Shown piece by piece: positions 1-8,131 of a stretch of 64,000 nt of DNA. The notes beneath the pieces were generated by a model, which saw nothing but the letters and a program-made list of their open reading frames with translations, searched no databases and had not been told where the DNA came from. The position numbers and the translations under genes were made by a program. Source of the DNA: JBBQUN01 sp963717115 (GTDB lineage Bacteria; Actinomycetota; Acidimicrobiia; Acidimicrobiales; SZUA-35); NCBI GenBank assembly GCA_963717115.1, contig CAVQVO010000002.1:682001-746000 (forward strand), written 5' to 3'. How positions within the stretch are numbered: the stretch's first letter is position 1; the number at the start of each line of letters is the position of its first letter.

Positions 1-284
1 CCCCCGAGGTGGTCCGGGGGGAGCGGGCCTCACGGGCTTCGGACGTCTGGGCATTGGGTGTGACCCTGCATCATCAGCTCAGTGCCCGCCCGCTCTACCC
101 GACCCTCGAACGCCGCTCGTTGCTCGATGCGCTCCGCCAGGTCCTCGACACCATGCCCGTCGTCGATCCCGACCTCGCCGACGGCGAACGGGCGGTGATC
201 GAACGGTGCCTCATGGCCGAACCGGCCCACCGCTACGGGCGAGCCGACGAACTGGCCGCCGCGATCGAAGGACTGGACCCATGA
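1..284 (+). CDS. Serine/threonine protein kinase, C-terminal fragment
   Basis: The gene enters from the left edge; only about the last 93 codons are present. The fragment opens at the PEVV stretch that matches the APE motif of kinase subdomain VIII, followed by SDVWALGVTLHH, the subdomain IX motif whose invariant Asp organises the catalytic loop. The remaining helices (RCLMAEPAHRYGRADEL) match the end of a Hanks-type kinase domain. No transmembrane or PASTA region follows, so this looks like a soluble kinase ending right after the catalytic domain. The stop overlaps the start of the FHA gene (ATGA at 281-284), suggesting an operon in which the FHA protein may bind the kinase's phosphothreonine. 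The substrate cannot be told. Confidence 0.85.
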   Translation, partial: PEVVRGERASRASDVWALGVTLHHQLSARPLYPTLERRSLLDALRQVLDTMPVVDPDLADGERAVIERCLMAEPAHRYGRADELAAAIEGLDP

Positions 285-1394
285 ACGATCCCCGTCGGGT
301 CATCGTCGTCCCCGCCGAGTCCGACGGGCCGGGTGGCCTCGTCGTGCGGTGGCGCAGCGGCACGGTCGTGATCGGTGGAACGCCGACCGAGCGCAATGCC
401 ACCTTCGCCCGGTTGTTCGGATCCGAACCGTTCGACGAGGCCTCGACCCAGCCGCCCACGCATCACGAGCCGCCGGCCGAAGCCCTGGTCGAACGGATCG
501 ACCAGCTCGGTGTCGCCGGCGTCGATCTCGCCGCCGGGATCGAGACCCCGGCCGGGCTCCGGCTCCTGCGGTCCGGCGCCGGCCGAATCACCGGCCTCGA
601 CCCCGCCCGACCCGACACCGCAGGCGCGGGAGGCGTCGAACCCGAGGCGACCGTCTGGCTCGGGATCGGACCGGCGCCGGCTCGGGTCGACGGGCGCCTG
701 GCCCCCGATTCCCCAGAACGCTGGCATGCACTCGAGCTGGGCATCGTTCCCGGACGCGGAGTCCTGCTCGCCGCCGTGGCCCCGGCGCAACCGGCCCCGG
801 TGCAACCCGCCGACGGATTCGACGTCGTCGATCTCACCGGCGGGCAAGGTCCCAGGGCGTCCCGCTCGCCGCTGCCGGTCCAGGAGTCGCCCGCGGGAGG
901 CGCCGGACCTCGAATCGGCTCGACCGCCGACCTCGTCCACGGGATCGAGTGCCAGCGCCGACACTTCAACAATCCCCACGCGGCCTACTGCCAGCACTGC
1001 GGGATCTCGATGGTGCAGCTCACCCATCATCTTGTCGAGCGACCCCGGCCGACGATGGGGTTCCTCGTGTTCGACCGCGGGATGACCTACGCGCTCGACC
1101 GCCGCTACCTGATCGGCCGCGAGCCGACCCCAGAGCCGGCTTCCCCGTTCGAGCCGCTGGCCGTCGACGACGCCGATCACACGGTGTCGCGGCGAACACG
1201 CCGAACTGGACTTCGACGGTTGGGACGTGACGCTCACCGACCTCGGCTCGACCAACGGAACGTTCCGCTGGGATACGGACGATCAGCGCTGGGACCGCGT
1301 GCTCCCGAACCAGACCGTGGTCCTGCAGCCCGGAACGCCCGTCGCGCTCGGTCGCGTCACCTTCGTCTTCGAGACCGTCGCCCGTTCGACCTGA
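281..1394 (+). CDS. Zinc-ribbon/FHA-domain protein, interrupted by a +1 frameshift
   Basis: The ATG at 281 overlaps the kinase stop. The first ~230 residues resemble no family I recognise. A cysteine cluster follows (ECQRRHFNNPHAAYCQHCGI), the type of ribbon that precedes FHA domains in actinobacteria. The FHA domain starts at YLIGREP and reads in frame to TVSRR. One extra A near 1196 then breaks the frame; skipping it gives HAELDFDGWDVTLTDLGSTNGTF, i.e. the canonical SRRHAEL and GSTNGTF phosphothreonine-binding motifs, ending at TGA 1392-1394. Uncorrected, the frame runs on to 1519 in non-coding-like sequence. A sequencing error or fresh mutation is likely. Its role is probably as reader or target of the upstream kinase. 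Confidence 0.75.
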
Positions 1395-1481
1395 CGGCGA
1401 ACGCCCGGCGCCACGGTCACGGCGTTGCTCGCGCACACCGGCGAGTCTTGCTAGCGTCGGAGGTCCAGGAGGCAAACATCG

Positions 1482-1955
1482 ATGGCGATCGGTCGCCCCA
1501 CATCGGACCGGAGGGGTGACGACGCCTCCTTCGTCATGACCGGCGACGCGCCGCGACTCCGGCGATCCCCCGTCGGGCCCCGCTGGGAGTGGATGGTGGG
1601 GCCGCTCGTCGGCATCGTGGTCGTCGCGGTGACGGTCATCGGCATCACCCGGGCCGGTTCCGGCGGGTCGGCCGACGTTCCGAGTATCGCCATCGACTGT
1701 CCGACGTCGGTCGCCATCGACGAACGGCTGACCTGCACCATCGCCACCGACAACGTCGTGTCCGGGAGCTGGGATCTGCCGGGATTCCTCGCCGGGCCGC
1801 TCCAGCTCGACACCGTCAACGACGACAACCCGATCTACGTCGAGCCGACCAATCCCGATGTGGCCGGCCAGACCTTCACGATCACCGCGACCGCCGTCAC
1901 CGACGACGGTCGATCGGTGACCGCACGACATTCCTTCGAGGTCCGAGCCGACTGA
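1482..1955 (+). CDS. Single-pass membrane protein of unknown function
   Basis: A 157-residue protein. The start is an ATG preceded by ggaggtccagga. A cytoplasmic N-terminus of about 35 residues is followed by one hydrophobic segment (GPLVGIVVVAVTVIGI), then an exported domain of about 95 residues that looks beta-rich (alternating Thr/Val; CPTSVAIDERLTCTI with two cysteines, ending TARHSFEV) and may be an Ig-like fold. I do not recognise the family. It lies 87 bp after the FHA gene in the same direction, so it may belong to the kinase/FHA unit. Confidence 0.7.
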   Translation: MAIGRPTSDRRGDDASFVMTGDAPRLRRSPVGPRWEWMVGPLVGIVVVAVTVIGITRAGSGGSADVPSIAIDCPTSVAIDERLTCTIATDNVVSGSWDLPGFLAGPLQLDTVNDDNPIYVEPTNPDVAGQTFTITATAVTDDGRSVTARHSFEVRAD

Positions 1956-1991
1956 TGACGAGTTCGACGAAACGAGACCTGGGCGCGTTCG

Positions 1992-2013
1992 ACGACCCGG
2001 GGTCAGGGGTCGT
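1992..2013. terminator. Hairpin between convergent genes
   Basis: ACGACCC at 1992-1998 pairs with GGGTCGT at 2007-2013 around an 8-base loop, in the short gap between the convergent genes ending at 1955 and 2019. There is no T tract on either side, so it is at best a weak or Rho-assisted bidirectional terminator. Confidence 0.3.
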
Positions 2014-2018
2014 GCGTC

Positions 2019-4139
2019 TCAGAGCCGGGCGACGATGATGGCAACGTCGTCGAGGTGGCCGGCGACGTCGGCGAAGTCGGCGAGGAGCCGATCGGCGATC
2101 GTCGCGACCGGTTCGGTACGAATCGCACCGAAGAACTGCGCCAGGCGATCGATGTCGACGTCGAGGGCGTCGACGCGGGACTCGACCAACCCGTCGGTGA
2201 ACAACAGCAGCGTCGAGCCCGGTTCGTAGGGCTCGGATCGCACGGCCGTCGCCGGGCCGGCGACGCCGAGCCAGGGGCGCAGACTCCCTCGGAGCGAGAC
2301 GACCTCGCCTCGAGCGGAGGCGATGAGCGGTGGCGGATGGCCGGCCAGGACCGTGGTGAGGGTCCGACGGCCGACGTCGACGACGGTGACGGCCACGGTG
2401 GCGAGCGCCTTGGACTCGTGGTTCGACAGCAGTCGCTCGGCCTGCTCGTAGAGGAGCGCCGGATCGGTGTCGAGTTGGACCAACGCCGAGATCACGGTTC
2501 GCACGCGGGCCATCCGGGCGGCGGCCTCGGGGTCGTGACCGACCACGTCGCCGACCACGAAGGCCGTCCGCTCGTCGTCGATCCGCACCACGTCGTACCA
2601 GTCACCGCCGAAACCGAGCGCCGTGGCGGCCGGCTCGTACCGTACGGCGATGTCGACGCCCGGGATGGTCGGGGCCGGGCTCAACAGCGTTCGTTGCAGG
2701 GCATGGACCAGGGTCGACCGATCGGCGGTGATCCGCGCCCGTTCGATGGCCTGACCGACGATCCGACCGAGGGTGAGCAACTGGAACATCGGGAAGCCGG
2801 CCGAGGTCAGCGGTCGGTCCCAACCGACCACCATCACGCCGACCACCTCGCCGTGCGCCGTCCACAGGGGAATCGCCGCCGAGGCGACGACCCCGACGGC
2901 ATCGGCCTGGGCCACCGAGTCGGGATAGTCGCGAGCCCGTTGCGCCCGGTCGGCCACCAACACCGGCGTTCCGGTCCGAAAGGCCACCGTGTAGGGCGCC
3001 TCGGTCCCCGACTCGAGATTCGACTCGAGCAACTCACGGGCCTGGCGGTTGCCCCCGAGGAGGCTGGCTCGCTGGGTCGGCTCGTCGTAGAGGCCGGCGA
3101 TCGCCACGGTGGCCTCGAGATAGTCGGGGCCGCCGGTGGCGATCACCCGGGCGACGTCGTCGACGGTCTCGGCCGATCCGAGCTGGGCGGCGAGATCGGC
3201 GAGCACCTCGGACCGCCGGCGCGACCGTGCCCGTTCGGTGATGTCGGCGACGATCATGCCGACCCGGGTCGGGAGTCCGACGAGGTCGATCGGGAAGTAG
3301 GTGGCCGACCAGGTCTTGTCGATGCCGGGCTCGGCCCCGGTCCGACCGGCGATCTCGACCCCGACGACCGGCTCACCGTGATCGAGGACCCGGCGGACCA
3401 GGGGCTCGATGTCGCTGGCCAGATCCGGGATCACCTGGTCGATCGTCCGGCCGTGATGGTCGGTGACCGGGACGCCGTTGATGTCGGCCATCGCCTGGTT
3501 GACCATCTCGAATCGCAGCGTGTCGTCGACGAGGGCGAAGCCCAGCGGGGCCTCGGCGAGCACGGCCTGGAGCAGGGCCTCGGACCGAGTGGCCGCAGCC
3601 GCCGTCTGGCGGGCCCGGATCTCGTCGGCGGCGATGTCGGCGAGTTCATGGAGGATCTGGGCGTCCGAGGATGACCAGCGCCGGGGGACCGTGTCGACCA
3701 CACAGACCGTTCCGAGCACCAGCCCGCTCTCGGACCGCAGCGGCACACCGGCCCAGGCCCGAACCCCCATCGACTCGATCGACGGGTTGGAGCTGGTCCG
3801 TTCGTCCTGCGTGGCGTCGTCGACCAGGAACGCCTCGTCGGTGCCGATCACGTACTGGCAGAACGACTCACCGACCGGGTTCTGACGCACACGCCCGGCG
3901 CCGGGCTCGAGGCCGACGGAAGCCTTCCAGAACGAGCGCCGGTCGTCGACGACGGTGATGAACCCGAAGGGTGTGGACAGGAGTCGAGACGCCAACGAGG
4001 CGATGCGATCGAAACCGGTCTCGGGAACGGTGTCGAGCAGGCCCGACAGGGTGACGGCCTCGAGTCGCCGGGCGTCGTCGACCCGGCTCGCGACCAGCTC
4101 GGCGAAGGTACGTCCCAGCTCGGTCGAGGCGATGTCCAC
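2019..4139 (-). CDS. GAF-PAS-GAF-PP2C (SpoIIE-type) phosphatase
   Basis: A 706-residue multidomain protein with GTG start. An N-terminal GAF domain (~30-175, with a CQYVIGTDE segment) is followed by a PAS domain (~185-300), a second GAF (~320-470), and a C-terminal PP2C/SpoIIE Ser/Thr phosphatase domain (~490-706). The phosphatase domain has the metal-binding signatures GGDWYDV, VGDVVGHDPEAA and LLFTDGLVE, and ends with DDVAIIVARL. Such proteins dephosphorylate anti-sigma-factor antagonists in response to signals sensed by GAF/PAS domains. No anti-sigma kinase or STAS gene is adjacent. It is convergent with the kinase/FHA cluster, but SpoIIE-type phosphatases do not normally act on Hanks-kinase substrates. 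No transmembrane segment is seen. Confidence 0.9.
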   Translation of the reverse strand: MDIASTELGRTFAELVASRVDDARRLEAVTLSGLLDTVPETGFDRIASLASRLLSTPFGFITVVDDRRSFWKASVGLEPGAGRVRQNPVGESFCQYVIGTDEAFLVDDATQDERTSSNPSIESMGVRAWAGVPLRSESGLVLGTVCVVDTVPRRWSSSDAQILHELADIAADEIRARQTAAAATRSEALLQAVLAEAPLGFALVDDTLRFEMVNQAMADINGVPVTDHHGRTIDQVIPDLASDIEPLVRRVLDHGEPVVGVEIAGRTGAEPGIDKTWSATYFPIDLVGLPTRVGMIVADITERARSRRRSEVLADLAAQLGSAETVDDVARVIATGGPDYLEATVAIAGLYDEPTQRASLLGGNRQARELLESNLESGTEAPYTVAFRTGTPVLVADRAQRARDYPDSVAQADAVGVVASAAIPLWTAHGEVVGVMVVGWDRPLTSAGFPMFQLLTLGRIVGQAIERARITADRSTLVHALQRTLLSPAPTIPGVDIAVRYEPAATALGFGGDWYDVVRIDDERTAFVVGDVVGHDPEAAARMARVRTVISALVQLDTDPALLYEQAERLLSNHESKALATVAVTVVDVGRRTLTTVLAGHPPPLIASARGEVVSLRGSLRPWLGVAGPATAVRSEPYEPGSTLLLFTDGLVESRVDALDVDIDRLAQFFGAIRTEPVATIADRLLADFADVAGHLDDVAIIVARL

Positions 4140-4145
4140 CGCCGC

Positions 4146-4151
4146 ACCCTA
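4146..4151 (-). promoter_or_regulatory. Leaderless -10 element of the PP2C gene
   Basis: TAGGGT on the minus strand lies exactly 6 nt before the GTG start at 4139, and there is no Shine-Dalgarno sequence. The spacing implies transcription starting at or next to the start codon. Confidence 0.5.
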
Positions 4152-4279
4152 GGCGAGAACGACTCCGGCACGCGACTGCGTTCCACCGCCGGTCGCCGCC
4201 GGAACCGATCGAGGCCAGGGGCGCCCCGGCGGGCGGCGATCAGGACTTCCTCCTCTTCGTCCCGAAGAGCCGAATGGGT

Positions 4280-4285
4280 TAGCGT
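4280..4285 (+). promoter_or_regulatory. Leaderless -10 element of pckG
   Basis: TAGCGT lies 6 nt before the ATG at 4292, with no ribosome-binding site in between. This matches the TAnnnT-N6/7-start arrangement seen at several other genes here. Confidence 0.5.
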
Positions 4286-4291
4286 CGCGTC

Positions 4292-6139
4292 ATGAACAGT
4301 CCTTCCAACCTGCAACACGAAGAACTCCGATCCTGGGTCGCCGAGATGGTCGAACTCTGCCAGCCCGACGACGTCCACTGGTGCGACGGCAGCGACGAGG
4401 AGTACCAGCGCCTCACCGAAGAGCTGGTCGAGGCCGGCACCTTCATCAAGCTCGACGAGGCGCTCCGACCCGGCAGCTTCCTCGCCCGTTCCGACCCCAG
4501 CGACGTCGCCCGGGTCGAGGACCGCACGTTCATCTGCAGCCGCACGGCCCAGGGGGCCGGACCGACGAACAACTGGATGGACCCCGCCGAGATGAAGGAG
4601 ATCCTGCAAGGTCTCTTCGCCGGGTCGATGAAGGGTCGCACGATGTACGTGATCCCCTTCAGCATGGGTCCGCTCGGTTCGCCGATCGCGCAGATCGGCG
4701 TCGAGATCACCGACTCGGCCTACGTCGCGGTGAACATGAAACTGATGACCCGGATGGGCTCGAAGGCGCTCGACGTCCTCGGCACCGATGGGGAGTTCGT
4801 GCCGTGCATGCACACCGTCGGAGCCCCCCTGGCTCCCGGCGACACCGACGTGCCCTGGCCGTGCAACCCCGACGTCAAGTACATCGTCCACTTCCCCGAG
4901 GAACGCTCGATCTGGTCCTACGGCAGCGGCTACGGCGGCAACGCCCTCCTCGGCAAGAAGTGCCTGGCTCTGCGGATCGCGTCGACCATGGGCCGAGACG
5001 ACGGTTGGCTGGCCGAGCACATGCTGATCATGGGCGTCACCGAACCGAGCGGGCAGAAGACCTTCGTGGCCGCCGCGTTCCCGAGCGCCTGCGGGAAGAC
5101 CAACTTCGCCATGCTCGAGCCCCCCGAGGCCTTCGCCGCCGAAGGCTGGAAGATCGAGACCGTCGGCGACGACATCGCCTGGATCAAGCCCGGGGCCGAC
5201 GGCAAGCTGTACGCGATCAATCCCGAGGCCGGCTACTTCGGGGTCGCCCCGGGAACCTCGCGAGCGACCAATCCGAGCGCCATGGTCACCGTGGAGTCGA
5301 ACTCGATCTTCACCAACGTGGCGTTGACCGATGACGGCGATGTGTGGTGGGAGGGCATGGACGGCGACCCGCCGGCCCACGCCATCGACTGGCAGGGCAA
5401 CGACTGGACGCCCGAGTCGGGCACCAAGGCCGCACACCCGAACTCCCGGTTCACGGCGCCCGCCGCCCAGAATCCGGTGGTCGACCCGGCCTGGGACGAC
5501 CCCAAGGGCGTCCCGATCTCGGCGTTCATCTTCGGCGGTCGTCGATCCGACACCCTGCCGCTGGTGCATCAGTCGTTCAACTGGGCCCACGGCGTCTATC
5601 TGGCCGCCACCATGGGATCCGAGACCACCGCCGCCGCCTTCGGCCAGCAGGGCGTGGTGCGACGAGACCCCTTCGCCATGCTGCCCTTCGCCGGCTACCA
5701 CATGGGCGACTACTTCAACCACTGGCTGTCGTTCGGTCGGAAGATCCACAACCCGCCCCGCATCTTCGGGGTGAACTGGTTCCGCCGCAACGCCGACGGC
5801 GACTTCGCCTGGCCCGGGTTCGGCGAGAACATGCGGGTGCTGCAGTGGATCGTCGAACGGTCGCAAGGCAGGGCCTACGCCGTCGAGAGCCCGATCGGCT
5901 GGATGCCGCGCCACCAGGACCTGAACTGGAAGGGGCTCGAGGACTTCTCCGAAGCCGACTTCCGCCAGGCGATGTCACTCGACCGTGAGGACTGGGACAG
6001 GGAGATCCTGGCTCACGACGAGCTGTTCATCCGGCTCAACGACCGGATTCCCAAAGAGATGCTCGCCATCCGCGAGCTCACCCTGTCGGCACTGTGGCGT
6101 TCGCCCGAGCACTGGGAGATGAATCCCGACCCGACCTGA
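4292..6139 (+). CDS. pckG: Phosphoenolpyruvate carboxykinase (GTP)
   Basis: A 615-residue protein of the usual length for the GTP-dependent class. It interconverts oxaloacetate + GTP and PEP + CO2 + GDP, the entry step of gluconeogenesis in the cytosol. The P-loop reads FPSACGKTN with the active-site Cys (about residue 267) characteristic of the GTP enzyme. GDDIAWIKP supplies the metal-binding Asp region, and the C-terminal FGVNWFRRN is the guanine-binding stretch. The gene is monocistronic, transcribed divergently from the PP2C phosphatase, and preceded by a -10 that suggests a leaderless mRNA. Codon use is typical of the window. Identification is secure. Confidence 0.97.
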   Translation: MNSPSNLQHEELRSWVAEMVELCQPDDVHWCDGSDEEYQRLTEELVEAGTFIKLDEALRPGSFLARSDPSDVARVEDRTFICSRTAQGAGPTNNWMDPAEMKEILQGLFAGSMKGRTMYVIPFSMGPLGSPIAQIGVEITDSAYVAVNMKLMTRMGSKALDVLGTDGEFVPCMHTVGAPLAPGDTDVPWPCNPDVKYIVHFPEERSIWSYGSGYGGNALLGKKCLALRIASTMGRDDGWLAEHMLIMGVTEPSGQKTFVAAAFPSACGKTNFAMLEPPEAFAAEGWKIETVGDDIAWIKPGADGKLYAINPEAGYFGVAPGTSRATNPSAMVTVESNSIFTNVALTDDGDVWWEGMDGDPPAHAIDWQGNDWTPESGTKAAHPNSRFTAPAAQNPVVDPAWDDPKGVPISAFIFGGRRSDTLPLVHQSFNWAHGVYLAATMGSETTAAAFGQQGVVRRDPFAMLPFAGYHMGDYFNHWLSFGRKIHNPPRIFGVNWFRRNADGDFAWPGFGENMRVLQWIVERSQGRAYAVESPIGWMPRHQDLNWKGLEDFSEADFRQAMSLDREDWDREILAHDELFIRLNDRIPKEMLAIRELTLSALWRSPEHWEMNPDPT

Positions 6140-6212
6140 TCGGGGCCGCGGCGATTTCGCCGAGTCGGTCGTCGCTCGATAAGGTCGCCGGTCACCAAGA
6201 CCGACACAATCG

Positions 6213-6341
6213 AAGAACCTGCGGGGTTGGGTGGAAGTCCCGACCGGCGGTGAGAGCCCGCGAGCCCTTCGCCTTTTCGGTGATCGGCCGACCCGGTGGA
6301 ATTCCGGGGCCGACGGTGAGAGTCCGGATGGGAGCAGGATG
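6213..6341 (+). ncRNA. FMN riboswitch (RFN element)
   Basis: Conserved RFN blocks are present in order: gtggaagtcccgaccggcgg, then agcccgcgagccc, then gtggaattccggggccgacg, and agtccggatgggag. Closing stem P1 can form between cctgc (6218-6222) and gcagg (6334-6338). The element lies 75 nt upstream of ribD, in the sense orientation, so FMN should repress the riboflavin operon. Confidence 0.95.
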
Positions 6342-6352
6342 ATGTGACGATG

Positions 6353-6378
6353 CCCGTCGCGCCCCCTGGCGCGACGGG
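6353..6378 (+). terminator. Hairpin after the FMN aptamer (expression platform)
   Basis: CCCGTCGCG (6353-6361) and CGCGACGGG (6370-6378) form a perfect 9-bp stem around an 8-base loop, between the aptamer and the ribD start. There is no U tract, so it could act as a Rho-dependent or weak intrinsic terminator, or in translational control. Confidence 0.5.
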
Positions 6379-6416
6379 GGTCGTGTCGTCGTCGTCCCCG
6401 CACAGCCGGAGCGACC

Positions 6417-7502
6417 ATGACCGACCCACCGACCAGCAGCCGACCCACCGCCGACCGATCCGACCCCGACCCGACACCGGGCGGCCGGTCGTTCGATGGC
6501 GTCATGGGTGAGGCGATGGGGGTGGCGGCGACCGTTCGTCGCCTGACGAGCCCCAATCCCTGGGTCGGCGCCGTGGTCGTGACGGCGACGGGTGCGGTGT
6601 GCGCAACGGGCGCCACGCAGCCGCCCGGCGGTCCTCACGCCGAGATCGTGGCGCTCGATGCGGCGGGTCCGCTCGCTGCCGGCGCGACCCTGGTCGTCAC
6701 CCTCGAGCCCTGCTCGCACCACGGTCGCACCCCGCCGTGCACCGAGGCCATCGTTCGGGCCGGGATCGCCCGGGTGGTCGTCGGCGTCGCCGATCCGGAT
6801 CGACGGGTCTCGGGCCGGGGCCTGGTTGCCCTGCGGGCCGCCGGCATCGAGGTGATCGAGGGCGTCTCGGCGGCCGCGGTCCGCGAGCAGCTCGCTCCCT
6901 ACCTCCACCATCGCCGGACCGGGCGTCCGTTCGTCGTCGCCAAGGTCGCCGCCACGCTCGACGGGTCGGTGGCGGCGCCCGACGGCACGTCGCAGTGGAT
7001 CACCGGTTCCGAGGCCCGACACGACGCCCACCGGATCCGGGCCGAGAGTGACGCCATCGTCGTTGGCGCCGGCACCGTCCGCGCCGACGATCCGGCGCTG
7101 ACCGTCCGCCACGTCGAGGGACGGGATCCGCTGCGAGTGGTGCTCGGCCGGGCACCCGAGCGAGCCCGGGTCCACCCGTGCCTGGAGTGGACGGGCGGCC
7201 TCGAGGAGCTCCTCGACGAACTGGGTGGGCGTGACGTCCTGCAGGTCATGGTCGAGGGTGGACCGACCGTGCTGCGCTCGTTCCACGAGGCCGGGCTCAT
7301 CGACCGCTTCGTCGTCTATCTGGCCCCGGCACTGTTCGGCGGCCGTGACGCGCTCCCCCTGATGGCCGGCAGCACGGCACCGACGATGGCGTCGTTGTGG
7401 CGCGGCCGGTTCCTGTCGGTCGACCGCATCGGCAACGACCTCCGGATCGAGGTCGCCCCGGCGCCCGACCACCCCTGCCCCACCACCCAAGGAGTGCACT
7501 GA
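6417..7502 (+). CDS. ribD: Bifunctional riboflavin deaminase/reductase RibD
   Basis: A 361-residue protein. It deaminates diaminohydroxyribosylaminopyrimidine phosphate and then reduces the ribosyl side chain with NADPH, the second and third steps of riboflavin synthesis. The N-terminal deaminase carries the zinc ligands in HAE (74-76) and PCSHHGRTPPC (98-108); the C-terminal reductase starts near RPFVVAKVAATLDG. The ATG at 6417 has GGAG 5 nt upstream, giving a Pro/Asp-rich leader of ~29 residues; an internal ATG at 6504 could also serve. First gene of the rib operon, under the FMN riboswitch; its stop overlaps the ribE start (TGATG). Confidence 0.95.
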   Translation: MTDPPTSSRPTADRSDPDPTPGGRSFDGVMGEAMGVAATVRRLTSPNPWVGAVVVTATGAVCATGATQPPGGPHAEIVALDAAGPLAAGATLVVTLEPCSHHGRTPPCTEAIVRAGIARVVVGVADPDRRVSGRGLVALRAAGIEVIEGVSAAAVREQLAPYLHHRRTGRPFVVAKVAATLDGSVAAPDGTSQWITGSEARHDAHRIRAESDAIVVGAGTVRADDPALTVRHVEGRDPLRVVLGRAPERARVHPCLEWTGGLEELLDELGGRDVLQVMVEGGPTVLRSFHEAGLIDRFVVYLAPALFGGRDALPLMAGSTAPTMASLWRGRFLSVDRIGNDLRIEVAPAPDHPCPTTQGVH

Positions 7503-8131
7503 TGTTCACCGGAATCGTCGAGGAACTCGGAACGATCGAGCGATTCGAGCAGGGAACCCTGCGGATCACCGCGACCCTCGTGATCGAGGACGCAACGATC
7601 GGCGACTCGATCGCCGTGAACGGCTGCTGCCTGACGGTGGTGGCCCTCGGGCCGCACTGGTGGGAGGCCGACGTCTCCGACGAGACGATCCGGCGCACCG
7701 GACTGGCCGGACTCGCTCACGGCGACCCGGTCAATCTCGAACGGGCCGTGCGGGCCGGCGACCGCCTCGGTGGCCATCTCGTCCAGGGTCACGTCGACGG
7801 CGTCGGGCACGTCGTCGATCCCGTACCCGACCTCCGAATCGCCCTTCCGGCATCCTTGCGGCGGTACGTGGTCGAGAAGGGATCGATCACCGTCGACGGG
7901 GTCAGTCTGACCGTGGTGCAACCCACCGACGACGGTTTCACGGTGGCGATCATCCCGCACACGGCCGCCGTCACGACCCTCGGCGGTCGTCGTCCCGGCG
8001 ACGAGGTCAACATCGAGGTCGACGCCATCGCCAAGTACGTCGAGCAACTGCTGGCGCCCCACCGGCCCGCCACCGAGGACGATCCGGCCGACCGACCATC
8101 CCCCGACACCGAACCAGGAGCGCAGCCATGA
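7502..8131 (+). CDS. ribE: Riboflavin synthase, alpha subunit
   Basis: A 209-residue protein that dismutates two 6,7-dimethyl-8-ribityllumazine molecules to riboflavin and the pyrimidine precursor. It begins with the family signature MFTGIVEELG and contains two homologous lumazine-binding halves; NGCCLTVV and DGVSLTVV mark the repeats. The start is fixed by AAGGAG at about 7489 and the overlap with the ribD stop. The last ~25 residues, rich in Asp and Pro, extend beyond the usual length. Its stop overlaps the ribBA ATG (ATGA at 8128-8131), indicating translational coupling. Confidence 0.96.
   Translation: MFTGIVEELGTIERFEQGTLRITATLVIEDATIGDSIAVNGCCLTVVALGPHWWEADVSDETIRRTGLAGLAHGDPVNLERAVRAGDRLGGHLVQGHVDGVGHVVDPVPDLRIALPASLRRYVVEKGSITVDGVSLTVVQPTDDGFTVAIIPHTAAVTTLGGRRPGDEVNIEVDAIAKYVEQLLAPHRPATEDDPADRPSPDTEPGAQP

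Noticed and set aside
2055..3674. Long plus-strand open frame (539 codons) opposite the PP2C gene
   Set aside because: It is antisense to a clearly conserved GAF-PAS-PP2C protein, is rich in Gly/Arg/Asp with no family features, and arises from high GC content.
3848..5914. Minus-strand open frame (688 codons) across pckG
   Set aside because: Shadow of the PEP carboxykinase gene; His/Gly/Val-rich composition and no motif.
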